Positions 31,691 through 44,200 are shown, counted from the stretch's first letter. The stretch: 64,000 bases of DNA from Megaustenia siamemsis (GCA_032433765.1 JAVIAB010000047.1:14125607-14189606); one strand, 5' to 3'. Notes: a model not told the origin generated them from the letters alone. Numbers and translations: made by a program.

Positions 31691-32015
31691 AAAGAACAAC
31701 AACCACTACTCACTTTCAACATCTCTTGATGAACACTTCACACAGCGAATCTCTCACCCACCCTTTGACCGATACTACAACCTCTTGTTAATGAACGCTA
31801 CACTTTACGACACCTCACATCCCTCAATTATTCAAATCCCTATCGTGACATTTCCCATTGAACAAATCTCAGAGGAAAGCTCCAATCAGATCTGTAGAAC
31901 AAAACAACGAACAAAAAAGAAGCCCTTGAATAAATTAATAAATGTGTCTTCTCATCCTGCAGCTTCGAAAACAATTGAAAGAACTCATTTTTTAATGTCT
32001 TCATCAAATTTTCTA
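31691..32015. other. Unassigned spacer
   Basis: A 133-codon plus frame crosses this stretch but ends inside SINE1, and no domain is recognised. I see no real gene. Confidence 0.45.
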
Positions 32016-32268
32016 GGGAGCCGCGATAGTTTACCGGTTAGTGAACTTGACTACAAAGAACAATAGGTCTGGTTTGATCCTGATCAACGGCTTCCGGGTT
32101 CACCCAGCCTTAAATGGGTACCGCATTTTTTTTTCTGAGAAATTAAAGCGCCACTGGCGTAATACCGACTACATTACCCCAAAAATTATGTGCCGAAGGT
32201 CTGTAAAAGTTATGGTCACTAACACCATATCCCCTATACGCCACTTGGCGTGACAGGACTCTTTACTT
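32016..32268 (+). mobile_element. SINE1 copy
   Basis: A full-length layout with box A mutated (TAGTTTACCGG) and box B GGTTTGATCCTG weakened. The body and hairpin tail (CGCCACTTGGCG) are intact. Confidence 0.87.
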
Positions 32269-32473
32269 ATCGAACTTCTGGAAATAAATGCAGTATTGTT
32301 AGTGCAGTCGCCACGCAGTGTACCGTTATATATTTATACGTTTTAAATCCACCGCTCACCCTCTGTTTTGGAGTATAACTCTTGACACAAGAAAGCTATG
32401 GAACTGAATGTTTACATCTAGCTAGGGTTTAGCGCTCTTGTTCTAGATTTATTACAGTAACTATTAAATATTC

Positions 32474-32743
32474 TGGAGCCGCGATAGCTCAGTGGTTAGT
32501 GAACTGGACTACAAAGGATAAGGGTGTAGGGTTCGATCCCAACCGACGGCTACCGGTTTCACCCAGCCTTAAACTAGTACAGGATTTTTTTTTCTGGGAA
32601 AATAAAGCGGCACGGGCGTAATACCGACAACATAACCCCAAAAATCATGTGCTGAAGGTCTGTAAAATTTATGGTCACCAACTCCATATTCTCTATACGC
32701 CACTTGGCGTGACGGTGTTTCTTTACTTTTACTGTTTTTATTC
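32474..32743 (+). mobile_element. SINE1 copy, full length with 10-bp target duplication
   Basis: Starts GGAGCCGCGATAGCTCAGTG, has box B GGTTCGATCCC, the ACCCAGCC core and a CTTTACTTTTACTGTTTTT tail. It is flanked by AATATTCTGG at 32467-32476 and 32744-32753. This is the best reference copy for defining SINE1 ends. Confidence 0.93.
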
Positions 32744-33049
32744 AATATTCTGGGGTGGCTCCATACACCAGTAGACAATAACTTGACAAAGATATATCAA
32801 ATTTGAGTAAAAGGATGTAATATTATCAGGTATTAACTTGATTTTAGGCGTTATAATTTTGATTATCATCATATGTACCACACTGATTGGCGTAGTGAAA
32901 ACATAACCGTATCTAATATCTCTCTATCCACAGTGCCATGTATCAACTCTATAGTTGACTGTAGACTGCTATCATGGCACGACACCAAACTAACTAATAT
33001 CTTCTCCCTTTGTCGTCCGCGATCTCTCTTTTCCTGCATTCTACCAGTA

Positions 33050-33676
33050 AAAAAAAAAAGTAATAACCCCCGCCACGCCAAGTGGCGTATAGGGAATATG
33101 GTGTTAGTGACCCGTCACATCTAGTAGCGTATAGAGAATATGGTGTTAGTGACCCGTCACATCTAGTAGCGTATAGGGAATATGGTGTTAGTGACCCGTC
33201 ACATCTAGTAGCGTATAGAGAATATGGTGTTAGTGACCCGTCACATCTAGTAGCGTATAGGGAATATGGTGTTAGTGACCCGTCACATCTATTAGCGTAT
33301 AGGGAATATGGTGTTAGTGACCCGTCACATCTAGTAGCGTATAGGGAATATGGTGTTAGTGACCCGTCACATCTAGTAGCGTATAGGGAATATGGTGTTA
33401 GTGACCCGTCACATCTAGTAGCGTATAGGGAATATGGTGTTAGTGACCCGTCACATCTAGTAGCGTATAGGGAATATGGTGTTAGTGACCATAAATTTTA
33501 CAGACCTTCAGCACATGATTTTTGGGGTAATGTGGTCGGTATTACGCCTGTGCCGCTTTACTTTCCCAGAAAAAAATCCGGTACCCATTAAAGGCTGGGT
33601 GAAGGGGAAGCCGTCGGTCAGGATCGAACCCTACCTTTTGTCCTTTGTAGTCCAGTTCACTAACCACTGAGCTATC
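33050..33676 (-). mobile_element. SINE1 copy with tandemly expanded tail
   Basis: A complete SINE1 (33488-33676 head and body on the minus strand) whose 3' terminal part is repeated nine times (33110-33487). It ends in an A-rich stretch at 33050. It inserted into RTE-B with a 14-bp duplication, and the expansion happened afterwards or during later replication. Confidence 0.9.
33110..33487. repeat. 42-bp minisatellite, 9 copies, from the SINE1 tail
   Basis: Units read GTCACATCTAGTAGCGTATA, GGGAATATGGTGTTAGTGAC, CC. The GCGTATAGGGAATATGG part is the SINE1 3' end. A 14-codon unit keeps a plus frame open (33082-33591), which is a repeat artefact. Confidence 0.95.
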
Positions 33677-33830
33677 GCATTCTGCCAGTAGTAATCTAAT
33701 ATTTCAACTTTTCTCTTCTCATAATGTGCCCGAAAAATGTCGCTTGTTTCTTTATGAGCTCTCTTTTTGTGTTCGTCTTTTTTAGCTGTTCAATGAACCC
33801 TCAGAATAATTCTATTTATACCAAGAATTA

Positions 33831-34129
33831 ATTTGATTACACCCCGTGTACCAGTTATAAATCTGATTGTACCAGGTGCACAGATATATTACTGTTTATA
33901 AAAAATGATATGTGGTCGTCATAAAGTAGCATTAGGAGCGTCAATTGAGTAGGAGTTATCGTCCTTGCTTGGTGATTATGTGAGCGTGTGTTCCATACTA
34001 GCCTGATGTTCTCCAATCAACTCATCAGAAAATGTGGGCTCTTACATCACTGGTCAGAGTTTAATAACAGCGATGAGAAGCACTGTCCGCCTCACATTAA
34101 GAAGATGTGGCCTAGCACTGTGAAATGTC
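33831..34129. other. Unassigned spacer
   Basis: Nothing recognised. Confidence 0.5.
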
Positions 34130-34340
34130 ATACTTCATGGCTGTGTTTACTCACTGTGCGGTTTCACCTTGTGTCATTTGGCGTGTGCTGTGACTGCTAT
34201 GATAGGGACTGCAGCTACCTTTCTTTTTTCGGGTGATGAGATATTAATTCGGATGATTCCACTGGCACGGGTGGTTGAGCAATTATGGATTTTCATTAGT
34301 TTACAGTGATACCGGGGCCTTCCATAACCATAACTACAAC
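34130..34340 (+). repeat. Dispersed repeat DR4, copy 3
   Basis: Matches 21279-21520 from CACTGTGCGGTTTCACC to CCATAACCATAACTACAAC. The first 30 bp are missing. Confidence 0.72.
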
Positions 34341-34462
34341 CCTGTCATACTTCACGCTTTAGTTCCTTAATATGTCACGTGACACGATTTACGTCATAAA
34401 TAGAACACATTCTTTCTTTCTAGCGTTAAGTTAGTGACTACATAAGGACAGAATACTTCTCT

Positions 34463-34745
34463 TCGTCATCCGCCCTTAAAAGGTCGTTAAGTGGTCGTAG
34501 ATGCGTTGTGTCTTGGTTTGCAGCGAGGATATGCGCCTATCCGTCCACACGCATTCAACTTCATCACGCTATTTTTGAATACCGGGCTACCTTCCCTTTT
34601 CGATCCCTACCAATGTGGCCAGGCTGGATTGTCTATTTTTAAAGGGCACCGTTGGGGGGAGGGGGAGGGGGGGTGGAGCACAGTCTTGATCAGATATGTT
34701 TGCCGTCGATCCTGACGCATGGAGTCAGCTGTAGGTTACTGATCG
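34463..34745 (+). repeat. Dispersed repeat DR3, copy 3, with G-rich insert
   Basis: TTCGTCATCCGCCCTTAAAA, GGTTTGCAG, CAACTTCATCACGC and TTTTTGAATACCGGG follow the DR3 order. A G-rich stretch at about 34650-34677 (runs of six, five and seven G) interrupts the 3' part and could form a G-quadruplex. Confidence 0.65.
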
Positions 34746-34804
34746 CACTTAGTTCAGTTTTGGATGATATCTTTTGGCCCCCAGGAATATTTTTATTTAA
34801 CTGT

Positions 34805-34900
34805 AGGAGAGAGAAAGAGAGAGAGATAGACATAGAGAGAGAGAGAAAGAGAGAGAGAGAGTGAGAGAGTGAGAGAGGAGGGAGAGATAAAATGGGTAAC
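34805..34900. repeat. Imperfect (GA)n tract
   Basis: About 95 bp of GAGAGA with AAAG and ATAG interruptions. Confidence 0.95.
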
Positions 34901-35100
34901 TCATTTAAGAAAGAAAGATATAGAGAAAGATAAATATTTATCCCGCAATGTTGTTTTTGTGGGCCATATTTGGGTTCTTTGGAAGTTGATAGTGATACAG
35001 CCATGTAGGATGTGCTCAGGTGTTTGTCTGGACGCTCTGCAGTTGAGTCACACACAAAGTCACCGATTCCTGTCTTGTGATCGACATTTTAATCCAACGT

Positions 35101-35332
35101 TATCATGCAAAGGACAAGAGGTAGGGTTCGATCCAAATCGACGGCTTCCGGGTTCATCCAGCCTTTAATGGGTACCAGATTTTTTTCTGGGAAAGTAAAG
35201 CGACACGGGCGTAATACCGACCACATTACCCCAAAAATCATGTGCAGAAGGTCTGTCAAATTGATGGTCACTAACACCATATTCCCTATACGCCATTTGG
35301 CGTGACGGGGGCACTTTACTTTTTTTTTTTAC
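35101..35332 (+). mobile_element. SINE1, 5'-truncated, with target duplication
   Basis: Begins inside the head at AAAGGACAAGAGG, so box A is lost, and runs to the CTTTAC-(T)n tail. TATCATGCAA flanks both ends (35101-35110 and 35333-35342). A 5'-truncated SINE supports LINE-type target-primed insertion. Confidence 0.88.
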
Positions 35333-35384
35333 TATCATGCAAATCCTACTAAATGTAATCTTGGAAGGAAAAACGCATAGATTA

Positions 35385-35525
35385 ATATGTACTAGTAACA
35401 AGACGAACAAGTCAGCCTGCACCATCAAAGCAAGAGACAGAACGGAATGGCGCTCCATGGTAACCAACCTTCGATGCAAAGACGTCAGTTAATGAGAATG
35501 ATGATGATGATCATCATCATCATGT
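35385..35525 (+). mobile_element. LINE-F-like 3' end with (GATGAT)n
   Basis: The plus reading includes TIKARDRTEWRSMVTNLRC, then a stop and a GATGATGATGATC-like tail. A related end is inverted at 40553-40640 and diverged at 40770-40910. Confidence 0.6.
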
Positions 35526-35985
35526 ACCTCCTGTTGATAGTTATAACTTTCTGTTCAATCACGTGGTCACACTAACATTTCTCTTGTTTCTTCACATTTT
35601 CAATGGCGGAGATTATTCCTGGTATTTTTTCGTAATTCCTCTCTCCCCCCCCCCCCATCTTATCTTATCGCACTATTTCCTATGATGTGTGTAATACATT
35701 TAATTTCAATGATGGTTATTTCTCTGATAGAGCTTGGGTTCGACGGTTATTGTAACATTTTATTTCATGATAATTGCCACCATTTTGTACCGAACATGAC
35801 TGAAGCTACAGTTGCGGGGAAAGAAGTTGAAGATATACGGAGACAACGAGAGAACAAGGTAGACTTAGATGACGATAAAACAAACAACTATCTTTACGAC
35901 ATATGGTACCGATTGCTGGTGTATATCGGGGAGCAACGACATAACCTGAGGGATAAAGGCCGCTTGGTCAAGCAGTCGCCACGAC
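35526..35985. other. Unassigned spacer
   Basis: No element recognised. A C-rich run lies at 35645-35656. Confidence 0.5.
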
Positions 35986-35989
35986 GTGT

Positions 35990-36112
35990 GAGACTCAGGA
36001 TTTTTATTTCACCCACGATAGAAAAAAATCATTTCTCTCTACCGCGGGTTTCGAACACTTTTCAGCTAGCGGGACAGTGGTTTTAGCCGCACAGCCACGC
36101 GTACCTCGATGA
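35990..36112 (-). mobile_element. Putative tRNA-derived SINE head
   Basis: The minus strand reads GTGGCTGTGCGGCTAAAAC (box-A-like), followed 30-40 bp later by GTGTTCGAAACCCG (box-B-like). Only one copy is seen, so a decayed tRNA-like repeat is as far as it can be called. Confidence 0.4.
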
Positions 36113-36293
36113 AGACGATGATTCAAGAAATTATCCCACACAGCGAGGAATATCGTGCTTGAGGCTCACTCTGTAGAAATCTATCCTATTCATGGACTCA
36201 GTTTAATTGCAGTTGATTCCATAACCGCTCCTCCGACCGTCCAAACATTTTTTTAAATATATGCAGACTGTTTCACTGTAGAACAGATAAAAT

Positions 36294-36538
36294 GTACCCC
36301 CGTCACGCCAAGTGGCGTATAAGGAGTATGGTGTTAGTGAACATAAATTTTACAGACCTTCGGCACATGATTTTTGGGGTAATGTGGTCGGTATTACTCT
36401 CATGCCACTTTACTTTCCCAGAAAAAAAATCCGTTGTCCATTTAAGGCTGGGTGAACCGGAGCCGTTGGTTGGGATTGAACCCTATCTCTTGTCCTTTGT
36501 ACTCCAGTTCACTAACTACTAAGCTATCACGGCTCCCA
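36294..36538 (-). mobile_element. SINE1 copy, near full length
   Basis: Head GGGAGCCGTGATAGCTTAG, box B GGTTCAATCCC, core and hairpin tail are all recognisable on the minus strand. Confidence 0.87.
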
Positions 36539-36721
36539 GTGTAGAGTAGGATTTGAGTTGAATGTTTTGTTGTGCAACAGAGGCACCGCTCAAAACGGCA
36601 ACGATTTTCGGGCCGGAACTTCATTGCGCAGTAAAAGTCTTCTTTGAGGGTCGAGTCTTGGGATCATGCAACCTTTTAACTCGTTGTCCTGTTTTTCATG
36701 ATGGAAGAGAAGATCAATATA

Positions 36722-38275
36722 GTGACACATGATGAGCTGGCCACATGGTTGATACTTGTATACGGAGGGGAATAACAACATCATACACAAGATGAGCTGG
36801 CCGCATGGTTGATACTTGTATACGGAGGGGAATAACAACATCATGACATAAGATGAGCTGGCCACATGGTTGATACTTGTATACGGAGGGGAATAGCAAC
36901 ATCATGACACAAGATGAGCTGGCCGCATGGTTGATACTTGTATACGGTGGGGAATAACAACATCATGACACAAGATGAGCTGGCCGCATGGTTGATACTT
37001 GTATACGGAGGGGAATAACAACATCATGACACAAGATGAGCTGGCCGCATGGTTGATACTTGTATAAGGAGGGGAATAACAACATCATGACACAAGATGA
37101 GCTGGCCGCATGGTTGATACTTGTATACGGTGGGGAATAACAACATCATGACACAAGATGAGCTGGCCGCATGATTGATACTTGTATACGGTGGGGAATA
37201 ACAACATCATGACACAAGATGAGCTGGCCGCATGGTTGATACTTGTATAAGGAGGGGAATAACAACATCATGACACAAGATGAGCTGGTCGCATGGTTGA
37301 TACTTGTATACGGTGGGGAATAACAACATCATGACACAAGATGAGCTGGTCGCATGGTTGATACTTGTATACGGTGGGGAATAACAACATCATGACACAA
37401 GATGAGCTGGCCGCATGGTTGATACTTGTATCATCATCATCATCTAGCACCGGGCCTGCTGGCGTAGGTGATCATTTCACTCCACAACTTTCGATCTCGA
37501 CAGCTATTTATCATTTCTTTTGTTGACCTTCTGCCTAGCCATTCTCTTAAGCTGTTTGTTATTTTTTCTCTTTGTTTTCCTCTATCTCTTCGTCCCTTAA
37601 TTTTTCCAGTTGTTACAATATATTCCAATTGTTCTCTTCTCATTACATGGCCAAAAATGATGATTATTTCTACCTAATATTGGAAATTAGCTCTCTTTTT
37701 GCTTTGACCTCTCTCAGAACATCTTCATTACTTTTCTTAACTGTCCATGGTACTCTCAACATTCTTCTGTAAAACAACATTTCTACAGACTCTAGTGATT
37801 TTCTTGTCCGTTGTCTATTTGTCCATGATTCGCATCCATATGTTAAGACTGGCTCTACGTAACATTTAAGAACTCTTTTTCTTGTTTCTATTGTAAAAAA
37901 TGGATTGCATAGAATCTTCCTCACTTTTTGGAAAGCTACTTTTGCCTGAGCCATTCTGCATCACACCTCTTTTGGACATCTTCCGTCTGAGGTTAACAAA
38001 GTTCCAAAATATTTAAATTCATTTAGCTGTTTTAATATTGTTCCACTTGTCTTTATTTTGCATTGAGGTGATGTCTTTTTCTTTGTTGTTACCATAACCT
38101 CTGTCTTTTTGCTATTAAGGCTGAGTCCTTTATTTTTGCTTTCTTTCACAATAATGTCCAACATTTCTTGTAACACATTTCCACTCTAGCGATTAAGACT
38201 GTATCATCAGCATACCTTGTATACGGTGCTGAATAACAACATAATGACACAAGACGAGATGCTCGCACGGTCGGT
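36722..38275. repeat. 61-bp minisatellite, 12-13 copies, interrupted by RTE-A
   Basis: Units contain GATGAGCTGGCCGCATGG, TTGATACTTGTATACGG and GGGGAATAACAACATCATGA, with starts near 36731, 36791, 36852, 36913 and so on to 37401. The final unit resumes at 38216 after the RTE-A insertion and is diverged. Flanking CTTGTAT on both sides restores the unit exactly if the LINE is removed. Confidence 0.95.
37432..38215 (-). mobile_element. RTE-A LINE inserted in the 61-bp array
   Basis: 784 bp, from a GATGATGATGA tail (left edge) to a 5' truncation inside the YADD region (TATGCTGATGATACAGTC on the minus strand). Frames at 37670-37954 and 37961-38176 give MAQAKVAFQKVRKILCNPFF, YGCESWTN and FYRRMLRVPWTVKK, and a LNSKKTEVMVTTKKKTSP stretch. 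They are separated by a stop. Target duplication CTTGTAT lies at 37425-37431 and 38216-38222. Confidence 0.93.
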
Positions 38276-39490
38276 ACACGTATGTGCGTGTATGTCCTTA
38301 TTTCTACTCTACATCAGCGTCGTGACTGACACACTTCGTTTTCGGCAGGTTGGATCACGTGTAAATGTTAAAAACTCAATTCCCTTGGTGCTGAACGGCA
38401 ACAGAAACGGTTGGAGGCAAAGAAATATTAAGAGGGTGTCATGTTTCAGTCACTAGAATTATGTCCGTCCGTCCTTCCCTTCCTCTCTCCCTCCCTCGAT
38501 CTTTTCTTCCTTCACTCCTTCCTTCCTTCCATTCCTTCCTTCCGTCAGTCCGCACGCCTGATCAAAACACTGATTAATTCCGTAAGTCACAGTCTTCAAA
38601 CATTAGTAAATGTGTAAAACTCAGTCGAAAGTGTATACATATTGTTAATGCGCTGATCATAATATTTTGTAAAAAGTCAATTCCTAACGATGCTAGAAAG
38701 GCCTTATTCCCCTCAAATCTTCATTAATGGAACACTCAATATGGACCCAAACAACTTACTAAACATTTGCATATACATCACAATCGATGTCGATTCTAGG
38801 GGCACCGGGACAAATATTCATGCAGCCAAACTAAGAACTTCGTCATGCTTTCATCCCTTTAAAAAGTGCCATCACCAGTACAGCATAGCTAATGATAGCC
38901 ATCGTTTTTTTTTTTTTACTCTATCTTATCATTAAAAGTGGCTTAACTTTGGCGGAAAGAAAGGCTAAATATACATTCATCCAAATACGAGGGAAAAAAA
39001 TGATAGGCTTAATGGATCTAGGAGAAAGGAGGAGTTGTAGAAAGAAGATCAATAATAAAATGTTGAAGGAAGATTACATTCAGCTTCGGAAAGAAATATG
39101 CAAGAAAATTTCGGAGAAAAACATAAAAAGAAAATACATCGACATAGGCATTATGTTGGCTTTATTCAAGGGCAATATGCAAAAGAAAGAGAAGTAATTT
39201 CGTGTTAAGCTAAAATCTTGAAAACTATTTTTTTTAAATAATTAAAAATCGGTCACATCAAATTGATAAGTTGCGTGATGTGAAGTGTGACGGGGTGACC
39301 TGGTTATTTCACAACGAGATTGTTTCCTTTATTATTTTGGCAACATGGACAGTGAGAAAGAACACTTTTGGAATTCTTCAATCGATTCATTCATCATTCA
39401 TGGACATGTTTCCCTGGCATTTGAGTTCCTGGACCCGCTGAAGCTAATTTAAGCTGGAGAACATTTCGTGTTGCTTGGTCCGTCCAAAAC
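38276..39490. other. Longest unassigned stretch
   Basis: About 1.2 kb. It includes a CTTCCTTCC-type pyrimidine tract at 38462-38545 and a lysine-rich 101-codon plus frame at 38892-39197 with no recognised domain. No exon signature is convincing. Confidence 0.45.
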
Positions 39491-39494
39491 TGTG

Positions 39495-39955
39495 TTTTAT
39501 GTGCGTGTGTGTGTTTTATGTGTTGAGTTTTATGTGTGTGCTTTATATGTGTGAGTTTTATGTGTGTGTGAGTTTTATGTGTGTGTGTGTGTTTTATGTG
39601 CGTGTTTTATGTGTGTGTTTATGTGTGTGTGTTATATTTGCGTGAGTTTTACGTGTGCATGTTTTGTATTTTACATGTACGTGTGTTATGTATGCGTGTT
39701 TTGTGTTTTACATGTACGTGTGTTATGTATGCGTACTTTATTTATGCTTTTTTTTATGCGAGTGTGTTTTATGTGTCCATTTTATGTGTGTGTTTTATTT
39801 GCGTGTTATTTGTGTTGTGTTTATGTTTGCGTGTTTTATATGTGTTTGTGTGTGTATGTTTATGTGTTAAATGTGTTTATATACGTGTATTATGCACGTC
39901 TTTTTGTGTGTTTCATGTGTTGTTTTATATAAGTTTTTTGTGTGTTTTTTAATGT
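39495..39955. repeat. Degenerate TTTATGTGTGTG array
   Basis: About 460 bp of GTGTGTTTTATGTGTGTG variants. Three overlapping Cys/Val/Phe-rich plus frames result from composition only. Confidence 0.93.
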
Positions 39956-40079
39956 ATCACCTTCTCCGAGAAAAAAAAATGTTATTGTTGTGACATAACA
40001 AATCTATATTATGTTACATCTTGGTGGCTTGTTGTAATATTGAGCTTCTTTATCTACCTTGTAATGTCTATTGTATTGA

Positions 40080-40300
40080 CCATTTGTAAATAAAATGAAG
40101 TTAACATCACTAAGTGCAGGCTCCATGGAAGCTAATGATCAAAAGAGAAAGAGATGGGAAGATGACATCAAAGACCGGACAGGTCTCGACCTCACTGAGT
40201 CGCGCAGAATTACTGAAGATAGAGATCAAAGGTGAATGTTGATGTAGTCTGCCAGTGGTGTTCAAAAATCCACTGTGATGTGGGGTGACGAAGCAGAAGA
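40080..40300 (+). mobile_element. LINE C-terminus fragment
   Basis: The plus reading KRKRWEDDIKDRTGLDLTES, RRITEDRDQR then stop matches the terminal W..DI.......L..S.. ..DR pattern of LINE proteins. It is followed by a GAAGCAGAAGAAGAATAAAA tail. Confidence 0.6.
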
Positions 40301-40552
40301 AGAATAAAAGGACAAGAAGACGAAAAAGTACAAGAACAGCAACAACAACAGCAAGGGGAAGGAGAAGAATAATAGACATTCTAAGTTTGTAAAGAATTTA
40401 AAATTAAATACTTGTTTCTCTTAATAGAAAATTAGGGACTTAAAGAGACCAAAGGACATATCAGTGTTGAAATATAGGGATGCTTGCAGGGCTTCCTTGA
40501 GTGAATTCTCTATCAGTGACAGAAACTGGGACAGTCCGGCATCGGATTTTAG

Positions 40553-40640
40553 CACATCATCATCATCATCGAGTGCCATCTCCGCAACGAAGGTTGGCTA
40601 CCACGGAGCGCCATTCTGCTCCGACTCTTGCATTGATAGT
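40553..40640 (-). mobile_element. LINE-F-like 3' end, inverted
   Basis: The minus strand reads AGAATGGCGCTCCGTGGTAG then a CGATGATGATGATG tail, homologous to 35420-35510. Confidence 0.6.
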
Positions 40641-40679
40641 ACAGTTTTTAAAAGACACAACAGCCAACTAAAAGTAAAT

Positions 40680-40910
40680 CTTGGAACGCAAAATACAAGG
40701 TAAAAGAGGTGGAGGCAGACCAAGACTAACATCGACGAGTGACATAAATATGGTCAATTCATCCTATAACAACCTACATTATCAAAGTAAGAGAGATCGA
40801 AATAGCGCTCGATCTGTCTTGCTTTGATATCAAAGTATGATGTTCTTACTTCGATAGTAAATCTTTCGGTAGCGAAACCTACGTTGCGGACACGTCACTT
40901 AATGATGATG
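40680..40910 (+). mobile_element. LINE-F-like C-terminus, decayed
   Basis: GTAAAAGAGGTGGAGGCAGA encodes GKRGGGRPRLTS-like sequence. A diverged copy of the 35420 end follows, finishing CACTTAATGATGATGGTGG. Confidence 0.5.
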
Positions 40911-41269
40911 GTGGTTTTGATGAATTACGGGCATAACAAGCTAGACTAAACATATATTTTGACAATCCTAACCATTATCCGTATCAAAACATATGGACAA
41001 ATTGACTCAAAATTCTGTTTTCCAGGGAAAATTATTCGGTTAATCTGCTTGTCACGCCATAGACGGCTTGTAAATATTGACTCAGTGGTTCTAACTTAAC
41101 ATTTGACAGTGCACGCGACTGAAGCAATAGGACATTTGGGAATAATATCAACAATGTAGAACTGAAATAATATGTATCTTTTTTTTTTCTCCACGATCCC
41201 ATTTCTGAAGTCTCTCTAAAGACTTTCTGTGAATATTTCTAAATCATAAACGTCCAACAGGAAAAAATC
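40911..41269. other. Unassigned spacer before the satellite
   Basis: No repeat or gene recognised. Confidence 0.5.
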
Positions 41270-44200
41270 TCAGATCATCACTAACGCAACGTCATCTTTC
41301 TTTTCCGTCCCCCCTCGCCCCAAAAAACAAAACAAAATAAAAACACTTAAATCTTCCCAAAGACAGTGTAATTTTTCTGCTCTCGAGAAATAGAAAAAAA
41401 ACATATAAATCAGGGTAAAGACAATGCCATCTTTCTCCTCCAAATAAATAAACATTCAGATCATCGCAAAGACAATGTCATCTTTCTCCTCCAAATAAAT
41501 AAACATTCAGATCATCACAAAGACAATGTCATCTTTCTCCTCCAAATAAATAAACATTCAGATCATCACAAAGACAATGTCATCTTTCTCCTCCAAATAA
41601 ATAAACATTCAGATCATCACAAAGACAATGTCATCTTTCTCCTCCAAATAAATAAACATTCAGATCATCACAAAGACAATGTCATCTTTCTCCTCCCAAT
41701 ACATAAACACTCAGATCATCACAAAGACAATGTCATCTTTCTCCTCCCAATAAATAAACACATCAGATCATCACAAAGACAATGTCATCTTCTTTCTCCT
41801 CCCAATAAATAAACACACAAATCATCACAAAGACAATGTCATCTTTCTCCTCCCAATAAATAAGAACATTCAAATCATCACAAAGACAATGTCATCTTTC
41901 TCCTTCCAATACATAAACACATCAGATCATCACAAAGACAATGTCATCTTTCTCCTCCCAATAAATAAACACACAAATCATCACAAAGACAATGTCATCT
42001 TTCTCCTTCCAATACATAAACACATCAGATCATCACAAAGACAATGTCATCTTTCTCCTCCCAATAAATAAACACTCAAATCATCACAAAGACAATGCCA
42101 TCTTTCTCCTCCCAATAAATAAACACTCAGATCATCACAAAGACAATGTCATCTTTCTCCTCCCAATAAATAAACACATCAGATCATCACAAAGACAATG
42201 TCATCTTTCACCTCCCAATAAATAATCACTGAAATCATCACAAAGACAATGTCATCTTTCTCCTCCCAATAAAAAAACACTCAAATCATCACAAAGACAA
42301 TGTCATCTTTCTCCTCCCAATAAATAAACACTCAAATCATCACGAAGACAATGTCATCGTTCTCCTCCCAATAAATAAACACATCAGATCATCACAAAGA
42401 CAATGTCATCTTTCACCTCCCAATAAATAATCACTGAAATCATCACAAAGACAATGTCATCTTTCTCCTCCCAATAAAAAAACACTCAGATCATCACAAA
42501 GACAATGCCATCTTTCTCCTCCCAAAAAATAAACACACAGATCATCATAAAGACAATGTCATCTTTCTCCTCCCAATAAATAAACACTCAGATCATCACA
42601 AAGACAATGTCATCTTTCTGCTCCCAATAAATAAACGCACAGATCATCACAAAGACAATGTCATCTTTAACCTCCCAATAAATAAACACACAGATCATCA
42701 CAAAGACAATGTCATCTTTCTCCTCCCAATATATAAACACTCAGATCATCACAAAGACAATGTCATCTTTCTCCTCCCAATAAATAAACACTCAGATCAT
42801 CACAAAGACAATGCCACCTTTCTATTACCAATAAATAAACACTCAGATCATCACAAAGACAATGTCATCTTTCTCCTCCCAATACATAAACACATCAGAT
42901 CATCACAAAGACAATGCCACCTTTCTATTCCCAATTAATAAACACATCAGATCATCACAAAGACAATGCCATCTTTCTCCTCCCAATAAATAAACACTCA
43001 GATCATCACAAAGGGAATGCCATCTTTCTCCTCCCAATAAATAAACACATTAGATCATCACAAAGGCAATGTCATCTTTCTTCTCCCAATAAATAAACAC
43101 ATACAATCATCACAAAGACAATGCCATTTTTCTCTTCCCAAAAAATAAACACTTAAATCATCACAAAGACAATGCCATTTTTCTACTACCAATAAATAAA
43201 CACTCAGATCATCACAAAGACAATGTCATCTTTCTCCTCCCAATAAATAAACACTCAGATCATCACAAAGACAATGTCATCTTTCTCCTCCCAATAAATA
43301 AACACATCAGATCATCACAAAGACAATGTCATCTTTCTCCTCCCAATAAATAAACACACAAATCATCACAAAAACAATGTCATCTTTCTCCTCCCAATAA
43401 ACAAGCACATTAGATCATCACAAAGGCAATGTCATCTTTCTTCTCCCAATAAATAAACACATACAATCATCACAAAGACAATGCCATTTTTCTCTTCCAA
43501 AATAATAAACACTCAAATCATCACAAAGACAATGCCATTTTTCTACTCCCAATAAATAAACACATCAGATCATCACAAAGACAATGTCATCTTTCTCCTC
43601 CCAATAAATAAACACTCAGATCATCACAAAGACAATGTCATCTTTCTCCTTCCAATAAATAAACACATCAGATCATCACAAAGACGATGTCATCTTTCTC
43701 CTCCCAATAAATAAACACACAAATCATCACAAAGACAATGTCATCTTTCTCCTCCCAATAAACAAGCACATTCAAATCATCACAAAGACAATGTCATCTT
43801 TCTGCTCCCAATAAATAAACGCACAGATCATCACAAAGACAATGTCATCTTTAACCTCCCAATAAATAAACACACAGATCATCACAAAGACAATGTCATC
43901 TTTCTCCTCCCAATAAATAAACACTCAGATCATCACAAAGACAATGCCACCTTTCTATTACCAATAAATAAACACTCAGATCATCACAAAGACAATGTCA
44001 TCTTTCTCCTCCCAATACATAAACACATCAGATCATCACAAAGACAATGCCACCTTTCTATTCCCAATTAATAAACACTTCAGATCATCACAAAGACAAT
44101 GCCATCTTTCTCCTCCCAATAAATAAACACTCAGATCATCACAAAGGCAATGCCATCTTTCTCCTCCCAATAAATAAACACATTAGATCATCACAAAGGC

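Larger units (their letters stand above)
32868..33830 (-). mobile_element. RTE-B LINE, split by SINE1
   Basis: RTE-B 3' sequence at 32868-33049 stops at CTACCAGTA and resumes at 33691 (GTAATCTAATATTTCAAC), running to about 33830. The SINE1 between them is flanked by GCATTCTACCAGTA and GCATTCTGCCAGTA, a 14-bp duplication with one mismatch. Confidence 0.85.

Noticed and set aside
35682..36086. A 134-codon frame
   Set aside because: It runs into a tRNA-like repeat on the other strand and shows no domain or splice signals.
38892..39197. A 101-codon lysine-rich frame
   Set aside because: Compositionally AT-rich, no domain, no supporting context.
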